DNA of 64,000 nucleotides from an uncultured Tateyamaria sp. (lineage in GTDB: Bacteria > Pseudomonadota > Alphaproteobacteria > Rhodobacterales > Rhodobacteraceae), in NCBI RefSeq assembly GCF_947503045.1, contig NZ_CANNCF010000003.1:434001-498000 (forward strand), written 5' to 3'. Numbering within the stretch: the first letter of the stretch is position 1; the number at the start of each line of letters is the position of its first letter. Below are positions 36,123 to 44,543 of this stretch, one piece after another. The position numbers and the translations under genes are program-made. The notes under the pieces are model-generated. The model did no database searches and was not told the origin of the DNA. It saw only the letters and a list, made by a program, of their open reading frames with translations.

Positions 36123-37202
36123 CTACTTCCAAATGAAGCCCGACATCGCGTCGAGCTTGGTCTTTGCCGCATCCGGCACGTCGGGGCCAAGGGTGGTGCT
36201 TGCAGTATCATGGGCCTGCGTGGCGGCGTCGGCGGCCTTGCTGACCGCATCCTCGATGGCTTGCGCGGTGTCCAGCGCGTCCTCGTCTGTTTCCTTGGCG
36301 GTGTCGATGGCCTGATCCTTTTTGCTGCGGAACACGTCCAGCATGTTGTCGATGGTCGAAGCCACCGCATCGCGTACCGATTTGAGCGCCTTTTCCACGG
36401 CGACCACAGCGGCATCGACGCGGGTTGCGATGTATTCATCGCCAGCCTCGGAAATCCAGTACTTGATACCATCATATTGCCCGGCGAGCGGATTGTCGGT
36501 GCCGAAAATCTTCAGATCTGGATCGAGATAGTGATAGCCCGGCCCCTGATCGTGAAAATTGTTCATATACCCGGCGGCGTCATGCACGATCCCGTGCAGC
36601 GCAATCGGATTGTCTGGATCAAGATGCCCGGCCTCGATCGGGATCATCGGATGGATTAGGTGGTTGCCCGGCCCGACAAGGCCACCCGTGGGGTTCAAAA
36701 GCGCGCCAAACACCTCGTGAATACCAAACGCATCGCCAAGCATCTTGCCGCACATCAACTGCCCACGCGACCCCATGAAATCGGGATGCATTTCGTCATC
36801 GAGTTCTGTGGCCTTTTCCTCGCCGATCGCCTCTTGCTGCTTGCGAACGATCACAAAGCGGTCGTAATCGAGGTTCAGCTTTTTGACATCCGGGGGCGTG
36901 CCGACGACCTTTTCAAGGCCCAGCATCACCTCATCACGGGTCTGGCTGGGAAAGCCGTTGACGATCTGGTCCATCAGCTTCCTGAGGTCGGGCGTGCCCT
37001 CGCCCTTGAATTCGGCATCCCGCAGCGCATCCATATTGTCGGTACTGAACAGGGCAGTGACATCGGTTTTGGTCAGATCGACCTTGGCCAATTCCTGCGG
37101 CGTCAACTTGGCCAGCGCTTCGTTTTCCGCAGCACTTACCGGCGGACAACAGCCCAAATGCACCTTCAAAAACTCGGTTTGCCTTTCCGAAAGTTGGGGC
37201 AA
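36123..37202 (-). CDS. Unassigned protein with an HD-type motif (effector candidate)
   Basis: A 359-residue protein. Start is uncertain: I take a TTG at 37202 with GGAG six bases upstream; TTG codons further out (37235) are possible. The layout is an N-terminal LSERQTEFL segment, an Asp/Glu-rich stretch, then a conserved-looking core at about residues 150-240 with GLVGPGN, HGIVHDAAGY and GPGYHY. A long helical tail, rich in Ala, Asp and Thr without aromatics, ends with a short GFIWK. The HGIVHDAAGY motif resembles the catalytic His-Asp of bacterial phospholipase A2, with the Cys missing. I do not recognise a named family; the assignment is speculative. Confidence 0.65.
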   Translation of the reverse strand: MPQLSERQTEFLKVHLGCCPPVSAAENEALAKLTPQELAKVDLTKTDVTALFSTDNMDALRDAEFKGEGTPDLRKLMDQIVNGFPSQTRDEVMLGLEKVVGTPPDVKKLNLDYDRFVIVRKQQEAIGEEKATELDDEMHPDFMGSRGQLMCGKMLGDAFGIHEVFGALLNPTGGLVGPGNHLIHPMIPIEAGHLDPDNPIALHGIVHDAAGYMNNFHDQGPGYHYLDPDLKIFGTDNPLAGQYDGIKYWISEAGDEYIATRVDAAVVAVEKALKSVRDAVASTIDNMLDVFRSKKDQAIDTAKETDEDALDTAQAIEDAVSKAADAATQAHDTASTTLGPDVPDAAKTKLDAMSGFIWK

Positions 37203-37392
37203 AAATCTCTCCAAACGCAATATGCGACAATTCAATCCGAGAACCTAAGAACAACGCGAATGAAAGCGCAACTTGTTTCATTGGGCAAACCACTTAGCGG
37301 TGAGGACCGGTTGTCCAACAGAGCGTCGAGTTCGTTCATAGCAAAGATGCGCCGGTGGTTGTTAGCGACCCCGTACGGCAATGCATCTATTC

Positions 37393-38868
37393 TTACGCCC
37401 GAAAGGCCGCAGCCCCCCGCCCTGCGCGATATCCAAACACGGCTCCGGAAGTCAGACCTGACCCGCCCGGGTAGCCGTTGAAAAACACACCACCCACCAG
37501 TTCACCGCAGGCAAAAAGCCCCGGGATCGGACCACCACTTTGGGACTGCACAGCCCCCTGATCGTCCACTTTCAACCCGCCATAGGTGAATGTGATGCCG
37601 CCTGTCACCGGATAGGCGCGGAATGGCCCTTGGTCGATCGTCTGCGCCCAGTTTGACTTTGCCGGGGACAGACCGGACGTGCCCTTTTGATCCAGAATGG
37701 TCGGATCAAATGCCGTCTCCCGGTCAACCGCCTCATTGTAAGCCGCAAGGGTTGCGCGCGCTGCGTCCTTGTCCACGCCTTCCAACATCTCCACCAACGC
37801 ATCGAGTGTATCCGCCTCGACATAATGCGCGTCATGGAAATGGTATTCGCCATAGAGCAGATCAAACACCTTTGAATCAAAGACTTGCCAGGCGAAATGG
37901 CCAGGCTGATCCATGATCGCCGCACCAAATTGGGCATAGGTGTAATTGCGGAAATTGATGCCTTCATCGACAAAGCGCCGCCCGTCTGCATTCAGCATCA
38001 CGCCGAGGAAATAGCAGATTTTACGATAATTCTTGCGCTCACCCGGGGGCAGGTCGAGGTTGCCGAAATCGGCCATGTGCAGGTCCATGGGCGTCGCATG
38101 ACAGCCCCCGAACAGTCCATAGGCCGCAGCACCCAGACGGTCTGCCATCACCAGCCCGTCGCCGGTGTTATGCGGCGTGCCGCGCACCTTGGCCTTGTCC
38201 CAATTGGGGCCGATATGCTGCTGGCGCAAAGCAGCACTTGCCTCGAACCCTCCGCAGGCGAGGATCACGGCGTCTGCCGCGATCGTCTCATCAGTGCTGG
38301 TTGTGACACCGCACACGCGCCCGTCTTTTGTGACCAGATCGGTCACCGCAGTCTCGTAGCGGATCGTACCGCCCAGCCGTTCAAAGGCGGCAAGTTCCTG
38401 ATCGAACAGCCCGACGCCCTCGTTGTCCGCGGCCAAAGTCAGCCCGCCCCAAAACACGTGACGCCCGTCCTTTTCAAAGCTTTGGCGAGAATAGATCGGC
38501 TCGAATTTGACGTCGTGCGAACCAAGCCAGACCATGATGTCATAGCTTTGCGCAATCAGGGCCTGCTGCTCGACACTCAGGGGCCGTCCATCATTGAAGC
38601 CGAGCAGATCGGCGGCGAATTTTTCCTGCGTGTAGCTGCCGAAATCGGTGTCGGGCAGGCGCGGATCGTCCGGGGTCTTGAGCAGCGGCATCAGGTCCGA
38701 GCCCGAGCGGTAGGCAAAGCGCATCGCGCCTGCTGTGTACTTGGTGTTGCCCCCGGCCAGTGCGCCATCGGCCTTTTCAAGGATCAGCACTTCGGCCCCC
38801 TGTTCGAGGGCAGCGATACCAGCGCACAAGGCCGCATTGCCGGAGCCTGCGATAATTACCTTGGTCAT
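37393..38868 (-). CDS. TcuA-like FAD-dependent tricarballylate dehydrogenase
   Basis: A 491-residue flavoprotein of the fumarate-reductase/TcuA family. The N-terminal FAD motif is VIIAGSGNAALCAG, followed by LEKADGALAGGNTKYTAG as in tricarballylate dehydrogenase. Later blocks are ADAVILACGGFEAS, the YPVTGGITFTYGG substrate segment and GLFACGELVGGVF near the C terminus. It should oxidise tricarballylate to aconitate or act on a close analogue. The partner TcuB electron-transfer protein of enterobacteria is not in the window. It overlaps the D-2-hydroxyacid dehydrogenase by four bases. The preceding GntR-type operator at 40091-40114 probably controls it. Confidence 0.85.
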   Translation of the reverse strand: MTKVIIAGSGNAALCAGIAALEQGAEVLILEKADGALAGGNTKYTAGAMRFAYRSGSDLMPLLKTPDDPRLPDTDFGSYTQEKFAADLLGFNDGRPLSVEQQALIAQSYDIMVWLGSHDVKFEPIYSRQSFEKDGRHVFWGGLTLAADNEGVGLFDQELAAFERLGGTIRYETAVTDLVTKDGRVCGVTTSTDETIAADAVILACGGFEASAALRQQHIGPNWDKAKVRGTPHNTGDGLVMADRLGAAAYGLFGGCHATPMDLHMADFGNLDLPPGERKNYRKICYFLGVMLNADGRRFVDEGINFRNYTYAQFGAAIMDQPGHFAWQVFDSKVFDLLYGEYHFHDAHYVEADTLDALVEMLEGVDKDAARATLAAYNEAVDRETAFDPTILDQKGTSGLSPAKSNWAQTIDQGPFRAYPVTGGITFTYGGLKVDDQGAVQSQSGGPIPGLFACGELVGGVFFNGYPGGSGLTSGAVFGYRAGRGAAAFRA

Positions 38869-39839
38869 TCTTGGCTCCAAACCTCGGGATTGATCATGTG
38901 GATCGGCGCGCCTTCGGAGTAGGCGTTGATCTGGTCAAAAATGTCTGAAAACTGCAGATCGAACTCGTCTTCGGTGACATAGCCGATATGCGGCGTAGCC
39001 AGCACATTTGGCGATGTCAGCAGCGGATGGGACGTGTCTTGCATGGGTTCGTCATCAAAGACATCGACAGCCGCAAATATTCGCCCCCGCGCGATCTCGG
39101 CCTCCAGCGCGCCAGGTGCGACAAGACCCGCGCGCGAGGTGTTCACAAAAAGGCTGCGCGGCTGCATCGCCGCAAGGTCGGCAGCCGTGATGATCCCGCG
39201 TGTAGCCGGTTTCAGGCGTACATGCAGGGTGACGATGTCAGAGGTTGCAAAGAAGGCCTCGCGCGACGCGGCCACGCTCTCCCCATCCGCGATGGCCCGC
39301 GCGCGCCCTGCTTCGGACGACCAAAACTGCACATGCATCCCGAGCGCTTTTGCATAATGCGACACGGCACCCGCAATCCGCCCATAGCCATAAAGCCCAA
39401 GGGTCCGCCCGCGCAAAGTTCTTCCGACCCCGGACTGCCAAGCACCTGATTTCAGGGATGAAATCTGCTCAGGAAGTTGCCGGTAGCTGGCAAGGATCAG
39501 CGCAAGCGTGTGTTCGGCGGCGGCATAAGACGGGGTGCCCGAATGCATGTTCGAACACAGCAGCACCGCGTTGCACGTACAGGCCTCAACATCGATATGG
39601 GGATAGACGCTGCGCTGCGAGATGAGCTTGAGATCGGGAAGTCGGTCCAGCAGATCAGCGGTGATCTTCGTGCGCTCGCGAAACAGGACGACCGCCTCGG
39701 CCCCGACGAGTCGAGTCGCCAGCGCAGCTGGATCAGGTTCGTGATCCGTCCACACGGTGACCTCGTGACCAGCAAGTTTTTCGTAGCAGGGCAATTGGCG
39801 CAGCGTGTCGAACCAGTCGTCCAGAATGTGAACCTTCAT
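38865..39839 (-). CDS. D-2-hydroxyacid dehydrogenase family protein
   Basis: A 324-residue NAD-dependent dehydrogenase with GLYGYGRIAGAV as its Rossmann loop (one Gly replaced by Ala), VTLHVRLKPATRGII, FVNTSRAGLV and TPHIGYVT, the last with the catalytic His. The N-terminal half begins with MKVHILDDWFDTLRQL, typical of family members near SerA. It would interconvert a 2-oxo acid and hydroxy acid in the carboxylate pathway of this island. It overlaps its neighbours by four bases on both sides, so it belongs firmly to the tcuA-like operon. Substrate unknown. Confidence 0.86.
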   Translation of the reverse strand: MKVHILDDWFDTLRQLPCYEKLAGHEVTVWTDHEPDPAALATRLVGAEAVVLFRERTKITADLLDRLPDLKLISQRSVYPHIDVEACTCNAVLLCSNMHSGTPSYAAAEHTLALILASYRQLPEQISSLKSGAWQSGVGRTLRGRTLGLYGYGRIAGAVSHYAKALGMHVQFWSSEAGRARAIADGESVAASREAFFATSDIVTLHVRLKPATRGIITAADLAAMQPRSLFVNTSRAGLVAPGALEAEIARGRIFAAVDVFDDEPMQDTSHPLLTSPNVLATPHIGYVTEDEFDLQFSDIFDQINAYSEGAPIHMINPEVWSQE

Positions 39840-40075
39840 CGGCTCTCGACACCCGCTTGCGGTGTGGGTGAGCGCGGTGTGGGGACAAAGACGATCTCGT
39901 CGAGATCACTCAAGGCCGCCAGCACTTTCTGGCGCTCGGCGAGCAGGTGGTTGAACTGGGCATCACAGCCCGCAATCGGCGCCGGATAGCTGCTGATTTC
40001 ATCCTGCAGCAACTGGCGCGCCACCTTGAGCTCGGCGCGCGCGGCAAGGATACAGTCTTCGAAACGATCAGTCAT
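39836..40075 (-). CDS. Small helical protein, first gene of the carboxylate operon
   Basis: A 79-residue protein that starts MTDRFEDCILAARAELKVARQLL and is rich in Ala, Leu, Glu and Arg across residues 8-60. That pattern fits a helical hairpin or coiled coil; a Pro-rich tail follows. A GAGAGG site precedes the ATG at 40075. Its stop overlaps the dehydrogenase start by four bases. I recognise no family. It lies directly behind the 40091-40114 operator, so it is the first translated product of the operon and may regulate or assist the dehydrogenases. Confidence 0.7.
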   Translation of the reverse strand: MTDRFEDCILAARAELKVARQLLQDEISSYPAPIAGCDAQFNHLLAERQKVLAALSDLDEIVFVPTPRSPTPQAGVESR

Positions 40076-40090
40076 GACATACCTCTCTTC

Positions 40091-40114
40091 AATTGTATAC
40101 CGTTGTATACAATT
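40091..40114. promoter_or_regulatory. GntR-type operator palindrome
   Basis: AATTGTATAC-CGTT-GTATACAATT is a perfect 10-base inverted repeat with a 4-base spacer. The TTGTATAC/GTATACAA half sites match the FCD-type GntR class. It lies 16 bases upstream of the small gene at 40075, which heads the tcuA-like operon. No GntR gene is in the window. The site is strongly AT-rich against GC-rich surroundings. Confidence 0.8.
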
Positions 40115-40125
40115 CTGGCAATCTG

Positions 40126-41211
40126 TCAATTCCCACCCCAGACCGACTGCGGAACAAAGACCTCTCCGGCGGCCAGTTTCCGGGCTGTGCGCACCAGACC
40201 AGCCGAGTTGATGACAAACCCGGTCGCCGAGGCCGCGTAGTCGACCAACACCTCGATTTGGCCGGAGGCATGTTCCAGAACGATCCGCGCGGGCACTTCG
40301 TTCGGGATCGCAATATCGGCCACCGTTCCGGGCGCCAATACACAAGAGGCGAGGCACTGCGCGCCTGTCACGGCCATGGTGGGGTGGGTTTTCCACGGCA
40401 TGAAATACCGCGCAGCCACCGTGCCTCCGTCGCGCGGGGCGGCGACAAGGCCGAATTTCGGGACAACCGAGGACGACACATCCCCTAGCCCCATCAGCGC
40501 ACCCGCCTTGATACGCACAGCCTCCATCCGGGCAAAGAACGCGGTGTTTTCGTCGAGCTCAGCCGCACTTTCGTAACCCGTCAGCCCAAAGCTGCCGGCC
40601 CGCGCGATCACCATGGGCATGGCGACATCCATGCAGGTGACGGGGATGCCATCCACCTCGTCCACCAGATTTCCAGTGGGTAAAAATGCCCCGGTTGCGC
40701 CGCCAACGGTTTCCATGAACTGCAGGGCCACCGGCGCCGCGGTTCCGGGTACGCCGTCAATGGCCGCATCACCGGCATAACTGACCTGTTTGTCGGGGGT
40801 CTGCACAAGGGCGGTGACCTTGGCCTCTGTGTTGACGGCGCGAATGTTGATGGATGTTTCACCCTCTTGCGCAGGGACCAGACCCATTTCAATCGCCGCA
40901 GGCCCAACGCCCGACAGGATGTTGCCGCAGGTGGGTTTGAAGTCGACCAGCCCGTCCTCGACACTGACCTGGGCAAAGAAATAATCGACATCGGCCCAAG
41001 GATCGTCCGAATGGGACAACATTGCCACCTTGGTTGTTACGGCCGCACCACCGCCAATCCCGTCAATGTTGAGCGCATGGCCTGAACCGATCATGGCGAT
41101 CAGAACCTCGGCCAGCGTATCGAGGTCCTCGGGCAGGTCGGCACGGTTGATGTAGGGGCCTCGAGACGTCCCGCCACGCATCAGCAGGAATGGAATGGCG
41201 GTCTGCGTCAT
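40126..41211 (-). CDS. PrpF-like isomerase / 4-oxalomesaconate tautomerase family
   Basis: A 361-residue protein of the PrpF/GalD/AcnD-accessory superfamily. The family start is clear (IPFLLMRGGTSRGPYI); then come NIDGIGGGAAVTTKVAML, KPTCGNILSGVGPAAIEMGLV with the catalytic-type Cys, and the C-terminal HPTMAVTGAQCLASC with a second Cys. It could interconvert aconitate isomers, methylaconitate isomers or oxalomesaconate. In this context it may convert a product of the TcuA-like enzyme. It overlaps the transporter gene by four bases (ATGA) and so is translated with it, ahead of the operator at 40091-40114. Confidence 0.86.
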   Translation of the reverse strand: MTQTAIPFLLMRGGTSRGPYINRADLPEDLDTLAEVLIAMIGSGHALNIDGIGGGAAVTTKVAMLSHSDDPWADVDYFFAQVSVEDGLVDFKPTCGNILSGVGPAAIEMGLVPAQEGETSINIRAVNTEAKVTALVQTPDKQVSYAGDAAIDGVPGTAAPVALQFMETVGGATGAFLPTGNLVDEVDGIPVTCMDVAMPMVIARAGSFGLTGYESAAELDENTAFFARMEAVRIKAGALMGLGDVSSSVVPKFGLVAAPRDGGTVAARYFMPWKTHPTMAVTGAQCLASCVLAPGTVADIAIPNEVPARIVLEHASGQIEVLVDYAASATGFVINSAGLVRTARKLAAGEVFVPQSVWGGN

Positions 41212-43235
41212 GTGAGTGGCCACGGCAGATCGACATAGCCCTGCAACAGTCCGGGCGGGAAATCGCGGTTCAACAGCCACGCCATGGTGCACATGAACAG
41301 GATCCCGGCCCCCGTGTAGATCGCTGCAAAGCTGGTGCTGGTCCCTGCCCTGATCTTGAGAAAGAAGAACAAGAACACTGCAAGCGCCAGAATAAAGCCC
41401 AGGAGCGAGGTCAGGATCAACAGCCCTGCAAACCACGCCAGTGTCGGCCACAGCCCAAAGGTGGCCTCGGCGTCTTCGCCGCTGGATTCGCGATCGGCGA
41501 AGATCGTGTGACCCTCGGGTTTCAGCATCATCTGCACAATCAATATCACGCAACCGACGATGCACACGCCCGCAACAAACATCGGAAAGACGCGGTCGCG
41601 GCTGAAATCAGGGATCGCGGCGGCGTTGACATAGGCCAGCACGATATAGGCTGTCACCACGAGCAGAAAGATCAGCGGTGCCCGTTTGCGCCCCGATGGC
41701 ACTGCCCCTTCGGCCATGATCTTCTTGGCCTGCCGCAGCCCCAGAACAACGGAGACGACGGTGACAATCAGCAGCACAATGACGATGGGCGAGAAGATAT
41801 AGTCGAGCCCTTCGTCAAACCCTTTGCGGAACCGCGATTGCGCGATCTGCAGGGCTTGGTTGGCATAGGTCTCGGCCGGGTTGGACAGCACAAACCCGAT
41901 CAAAAAGGCCGGACGCGACCAGTCAAAGCGGCGCATGAGGATGCCAAGGAAGCCAATGGCAAACAGCGCCACCAGATCCATCAGGTTCTGCCCGGACTGG
42001 AAGGCCGCAAAGCTGATAATCATCAACAGGAACGGCGCCAGCAGCGCAAAACGGATCGACGTCAGCTTGGCAATGCCGCCGGATGAGGCGATGCAGATCA
42101 GGGTGCCGACCACGTTGGCAAGCGCCAGCAGCCAGACGATGGAATAGGTGATGTCGAGGTTGTTTTGCAGCATCGCTGGTCCAACCTCGATCTGGCCGGA
42201 CCCCAGCAGCGCGATGGCCCCGATAAAGATCGCCATCGACCCTGAGCCCGGAATGCCAAACAGCAGGGTCGGCACAAGGCCCCCACCCTCTTTGGCGTTG
42301 TTCGAGCTTTCCGGCCCGATCACGCCACGCACTTCACCGCTGCCGAATTTCGACGTGTCCTTGGTGGTCTGGATGGCGTGGCCATAGGCGATCCAGTCCA
42401 CGACCGAACCGCCAAGGCCGGGAATGACCCCGACGACAACACCGATGATCGAACAGCGCACCGACAGCCAGATATTCGCGAACCAGTCCTTGACCCCGTC
42501 AAGCCAGCCACCGCCCAAAGGTTGCTCTTTTGCGATGGCGCGGTCCTGACGCAGCAGCGAAATGATCTCGGGGATGGCAAAGATGCCAAGGCCGACAATC
42601 ACCAGTTTCAACCCGTCCGTGAGGTATGGATAGTCATAAGAGGACATGCGCAAATCACCCGAGGATGCGCCCTCGCCGATTGTCCCGATCAACATGCCCA
42701 AGCCGGCAGCCACGATCCCCTTGATCGCGACGCGCCCGGCGAGAATGCCCACCATGGACAGGCCGAAAATCGTGATCATCAGCAATTCGGGCGTGCGGAA
42801 TTCCAGCACGATGGGTCGGGCAATCAGGATAAAGACGGTCAGGAATGCCGCCCCAACCAGCCCCCCGAACAGGGACGAGGCAAAGGCCGCCGACAGCGCC
42901 CGCGCGGCCTGCCCGCGCTTGGCCATGGGAAAGCCGTCCAGCACCGTGGCCTGACTCGCCGAAGATCCCGGTATCCCCATCAGAACCGAGGCAAACGTGT
43001 CAGATGTCGGCACCACCGCCACCATGCCAACCATCAGCGCAAGGCCAAGGATGGGGTCCATGCCGAACATGAAAGGCAACAGCAGCGACAGGCCCGCAAT
43101 CCCGCCAAGGCCGGGAAACACACCGATGCACAGGCCCATGACAACGCCAAGCACCAGATAGCCAAGGACCACGGGCTGCAGGATCAGAGCCCATGCATCG
43201 CCCAGTGCGGGCAACGCCTCCATAATGACATCCAT
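41208..43235 (-). CDS. TctA-TctB fused tricarboxylate transporter permease
   Basis: A 675-residue membrane protein. Residues 1 to about 510 are TctA: about 12 membrane segments, GVFPGLGGIAGLSLLLPF and VIPGLGGSVVDWIAYGHA motifs, and a GPESSNNAKEGGGLVPTLLFGIPGSGSMAIF block. From about 520 to 675 is a TctB-like domain of four membrane segments ending in a Phe-Pro-Pro-Gly-Leu-Leu turn. In most genomes the two are separate genes of about 500 and 160 residues. The fusion gives a two-protein transporter with TctC. It follows tctC, separated by a strong hairpin at 43252-43304. Confidence 0.88.
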   Translation of the reverse strand: MDVIMEALPALGDAWALILQPVVLGYLVLGVVMGLCIGVFPGLGGIAGLSLLLPFMFGMDPILGLALMVGMVAVVPTSDTFASVLMGIPGSSASQATVLDGFPMAKRGQAARALSAAFASSLFGGLVGAAFLTVFILIARPIVLEFRTPELLMITIFGLSMVGILAGRVAIKGIVAAGLGMLIGTIGEGASSGDLRMSSYDYPYLTDGLKLVIVGLGIFAIPEIISLLRQDRAIAKEQPLGGGWLDGVKDWFANIWLSVRCSIIGVVVGVIPGLGGSVVDWIAYGHAIQTTKDTSKFGSGEVRGVIGPESSNNAKEGGGLVPTLLFGIPGSGSMAIFIGAIALLGSGQIEVGPAMLQNNLDITYSIVWLLALANVVGTLICIASSGGIAKLTSIRFALLAPFLLMIISFAAFQSGQNLMDLVALFAIGFLGILMRRFDWSRPAFLIGFVLSNPAETYANQALQIAQSRFRKGFDEGLDYIFSPIVIVLLIVTVVSVVLGLRQAKKIMAEGAVPSGRKRAPLIFLLVVTAYIVLAYVNAAAIPDFSRDRVFPMFVAGVCIVGCVILIVQMMLKPEGHTIFADRESSGEDAEATFGLWPTLAWFAGLLILTSLLGFILALAVFLFFFLKIRAGTSTSFAAIYTGAGILFMCTMAWLLNRDFPPGLLQGYVDLPWPLT

Positions 43236-43251
43236 GATGCATCCCTCGCCT

Positions 43252-43304
43252 TTTTGCTTTGATAGGCACCCCGAAAATCGGTTCGGGGTGCCCGCAAAGC
43301 AAAA
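43252..43304 (-). promoter_or_regulatory. Strong stem-loop between tctC and tctAB
   Basis: An outer 10-base pair TTTTGCTTTG/CAAAGCAAAA (43252-43261 with 43295-43304) and an inner perfect 11-base stem GGCACCCCGAA/TTCGGGGTGCC (43265-43275 with 43282-43292) form one long hairpin. It lies 7 bases after the tctC stop and 16 bases before the tctAB start. It should stabilise tctC mRNA and reduce read-through, giving more binding protein than permease. Confidence 0.75.
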
Positions 43305-43311
43305 CGGGGGT

Positions 43312-44424
43312 CTAGTTCAGCGACACGCCGTATTTTTCCTGCAGCCAGTTCACCACAAAGGCCTTGGCCTCAGGGCTGACATTGGTGCCGCTTTCCAGCG
43401 CGTTCTGCGCCGCTTCACCGGTCATTTGCGGATATTTGCCAAGGCGCTTGCCCGAGATTTCCGCGAAATCGGCGCGGGCTTTCACCGCCTCAAAAGCTGC
43501 GGTGTAGGTCGCGATTGCATCGGCAGATGCGCCATTTGGCAGGAACACCATCTTCTGGGCCGGGAAACCGGCGATGAAGAAGGCTTTCCACGCATCCCAC
43601 GCCTCGCCCGAGGTTTCGCACCCGTCGGTCGCTTCGCAGACTTCCTTGAAGGTCGGAATGTCGGGGAAGGTCGGATCGCGCACGATATTGCCCGCATCAT
43701 CCAGCGCACCCCAGGTCATCATCGGCACGGCAGTGCCTGCTTCGACCAAAGGCGTGACGCCGGACAGGAAGGACGACGAGGTCTGGTAGTCGATATTGGC
43801 TTCGCCGCGCTCGAACATCAGACGGCCGTCACCGCGCCCCTTGATGCCCATGACGCTTTCGACGTTCAGGCCCAGCATCTCCCATGCCAGTGTCGGGACA
43901 AGGTCAAGGCGGGTTGCGCCCTGGTTGCCATAGATGAAATCCTCACCCTGCAAGGGCGCGGCGTTCATACCGTCCATCTTGGCAGCCAGCTCAGGCGGCA
44001 GATAGGCGACCCCACCGGTGCCCGAAGCCAGCACGACATTCCAGTCGCCATAGTTGTATTTCACCCGTGGATCGCCCAGCAGGAACGGGAATTGCGTCGA
44101 GCCGGAAGAGCCAAAGATCAGGGTGCCTTCGCTGTCTTCATACTTTTCGTTCTGGAAAAAGTTCGCGCCCTTGGTCGAACCCGCACCCGGCATGAATTTC
44201 ACCACAACGGTGGGCTGACCTGGCAGCGCCTCGGAAAGCAGAGGGGCGTAGAAGTTTGCCCACTTGGCTGATCCACCGGTTTCCGAGAATGGAATGATCC
44301 ACTCGACGGTCTTGCCGGTCAGGTCGATGCCGTGACCGCCCGCCTGCGCCTGGGTTGCAAATGTCGCGGCGGCTGCGGCCACGAAGCTATAGGCCACACG
44401 ACGTGTGGCTTGGAAAATGGACAT
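43312..44424 (-). CDS. TctC-type tricarboxylate-binding protein
   Basis: A 370-residue periplasmic protein of the TctC/Bug family. A signal peptide with TRRVAYSFVAAAAATFATQAQA ends near residue 28. The mature protein has VEWIIPFSETGGSAKWANF, the Bug-family substrate loop, and later ANFFQNEKYEDSE and STQFPFLLGDPR. It is about 40 residues longer than typical members. GGGAGGAACCT lies just before the ATG at 44424, fixing the start. It is divergent from the tctDE genes with a 119-base gap that probably binds TctD. It hands a carboxylate to the fused permease. Confidence 0.9.
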   Translation of the reverse strand: MSIFQATRRVAYSFVAAAAATFATQAQAGGHGIDLTGKTVEWIIPFSETGGSAKWANFYAPLLSEALPGQPTVVVKFMPGAGSTKGANFFQNEKYEDSEGTLIFGSSGSTQFPFLLGDPRVKYNYGDWNVVLASGTGGVAYLPPELAAKMDGMNAAPLQGEDFIYGNQGATRLDLVPTLAWEMLGLNVESVMGIKGRGDGRLMFERGEANIDYQTSSSFLSGVTPLVEAGTAVPMMTWGALDDAGNIVRDPTFPDIPTFKEVCEATDGCETSGEAWDAWKAFFIAGFPAQKMVFLPNGASADAIATYTAAFEAVKARADFAEISGKRLGKYPQMTGEAAQNALESGTNVSPEAKAFVVNWLQEKYGVSLN

Positions 44425-44543
44425 AGGTTCCTCCCTAGGATGCGCCACTCCCTCCCAGAAGCGGCTGAATACAAGAATCACCGAGCTGTCCCGCCCGGTT
44501 GATGTCTGCACTGTGACCTGCGAACCTTGCATGAAACTTTCGG

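Noticed and set aside
41190-43262. Long plus-strand frames antisense to the TctAB permease
   Set aside because: Composition is Gln/His/Asp-rich and without membrane segments; shadow of the permease.
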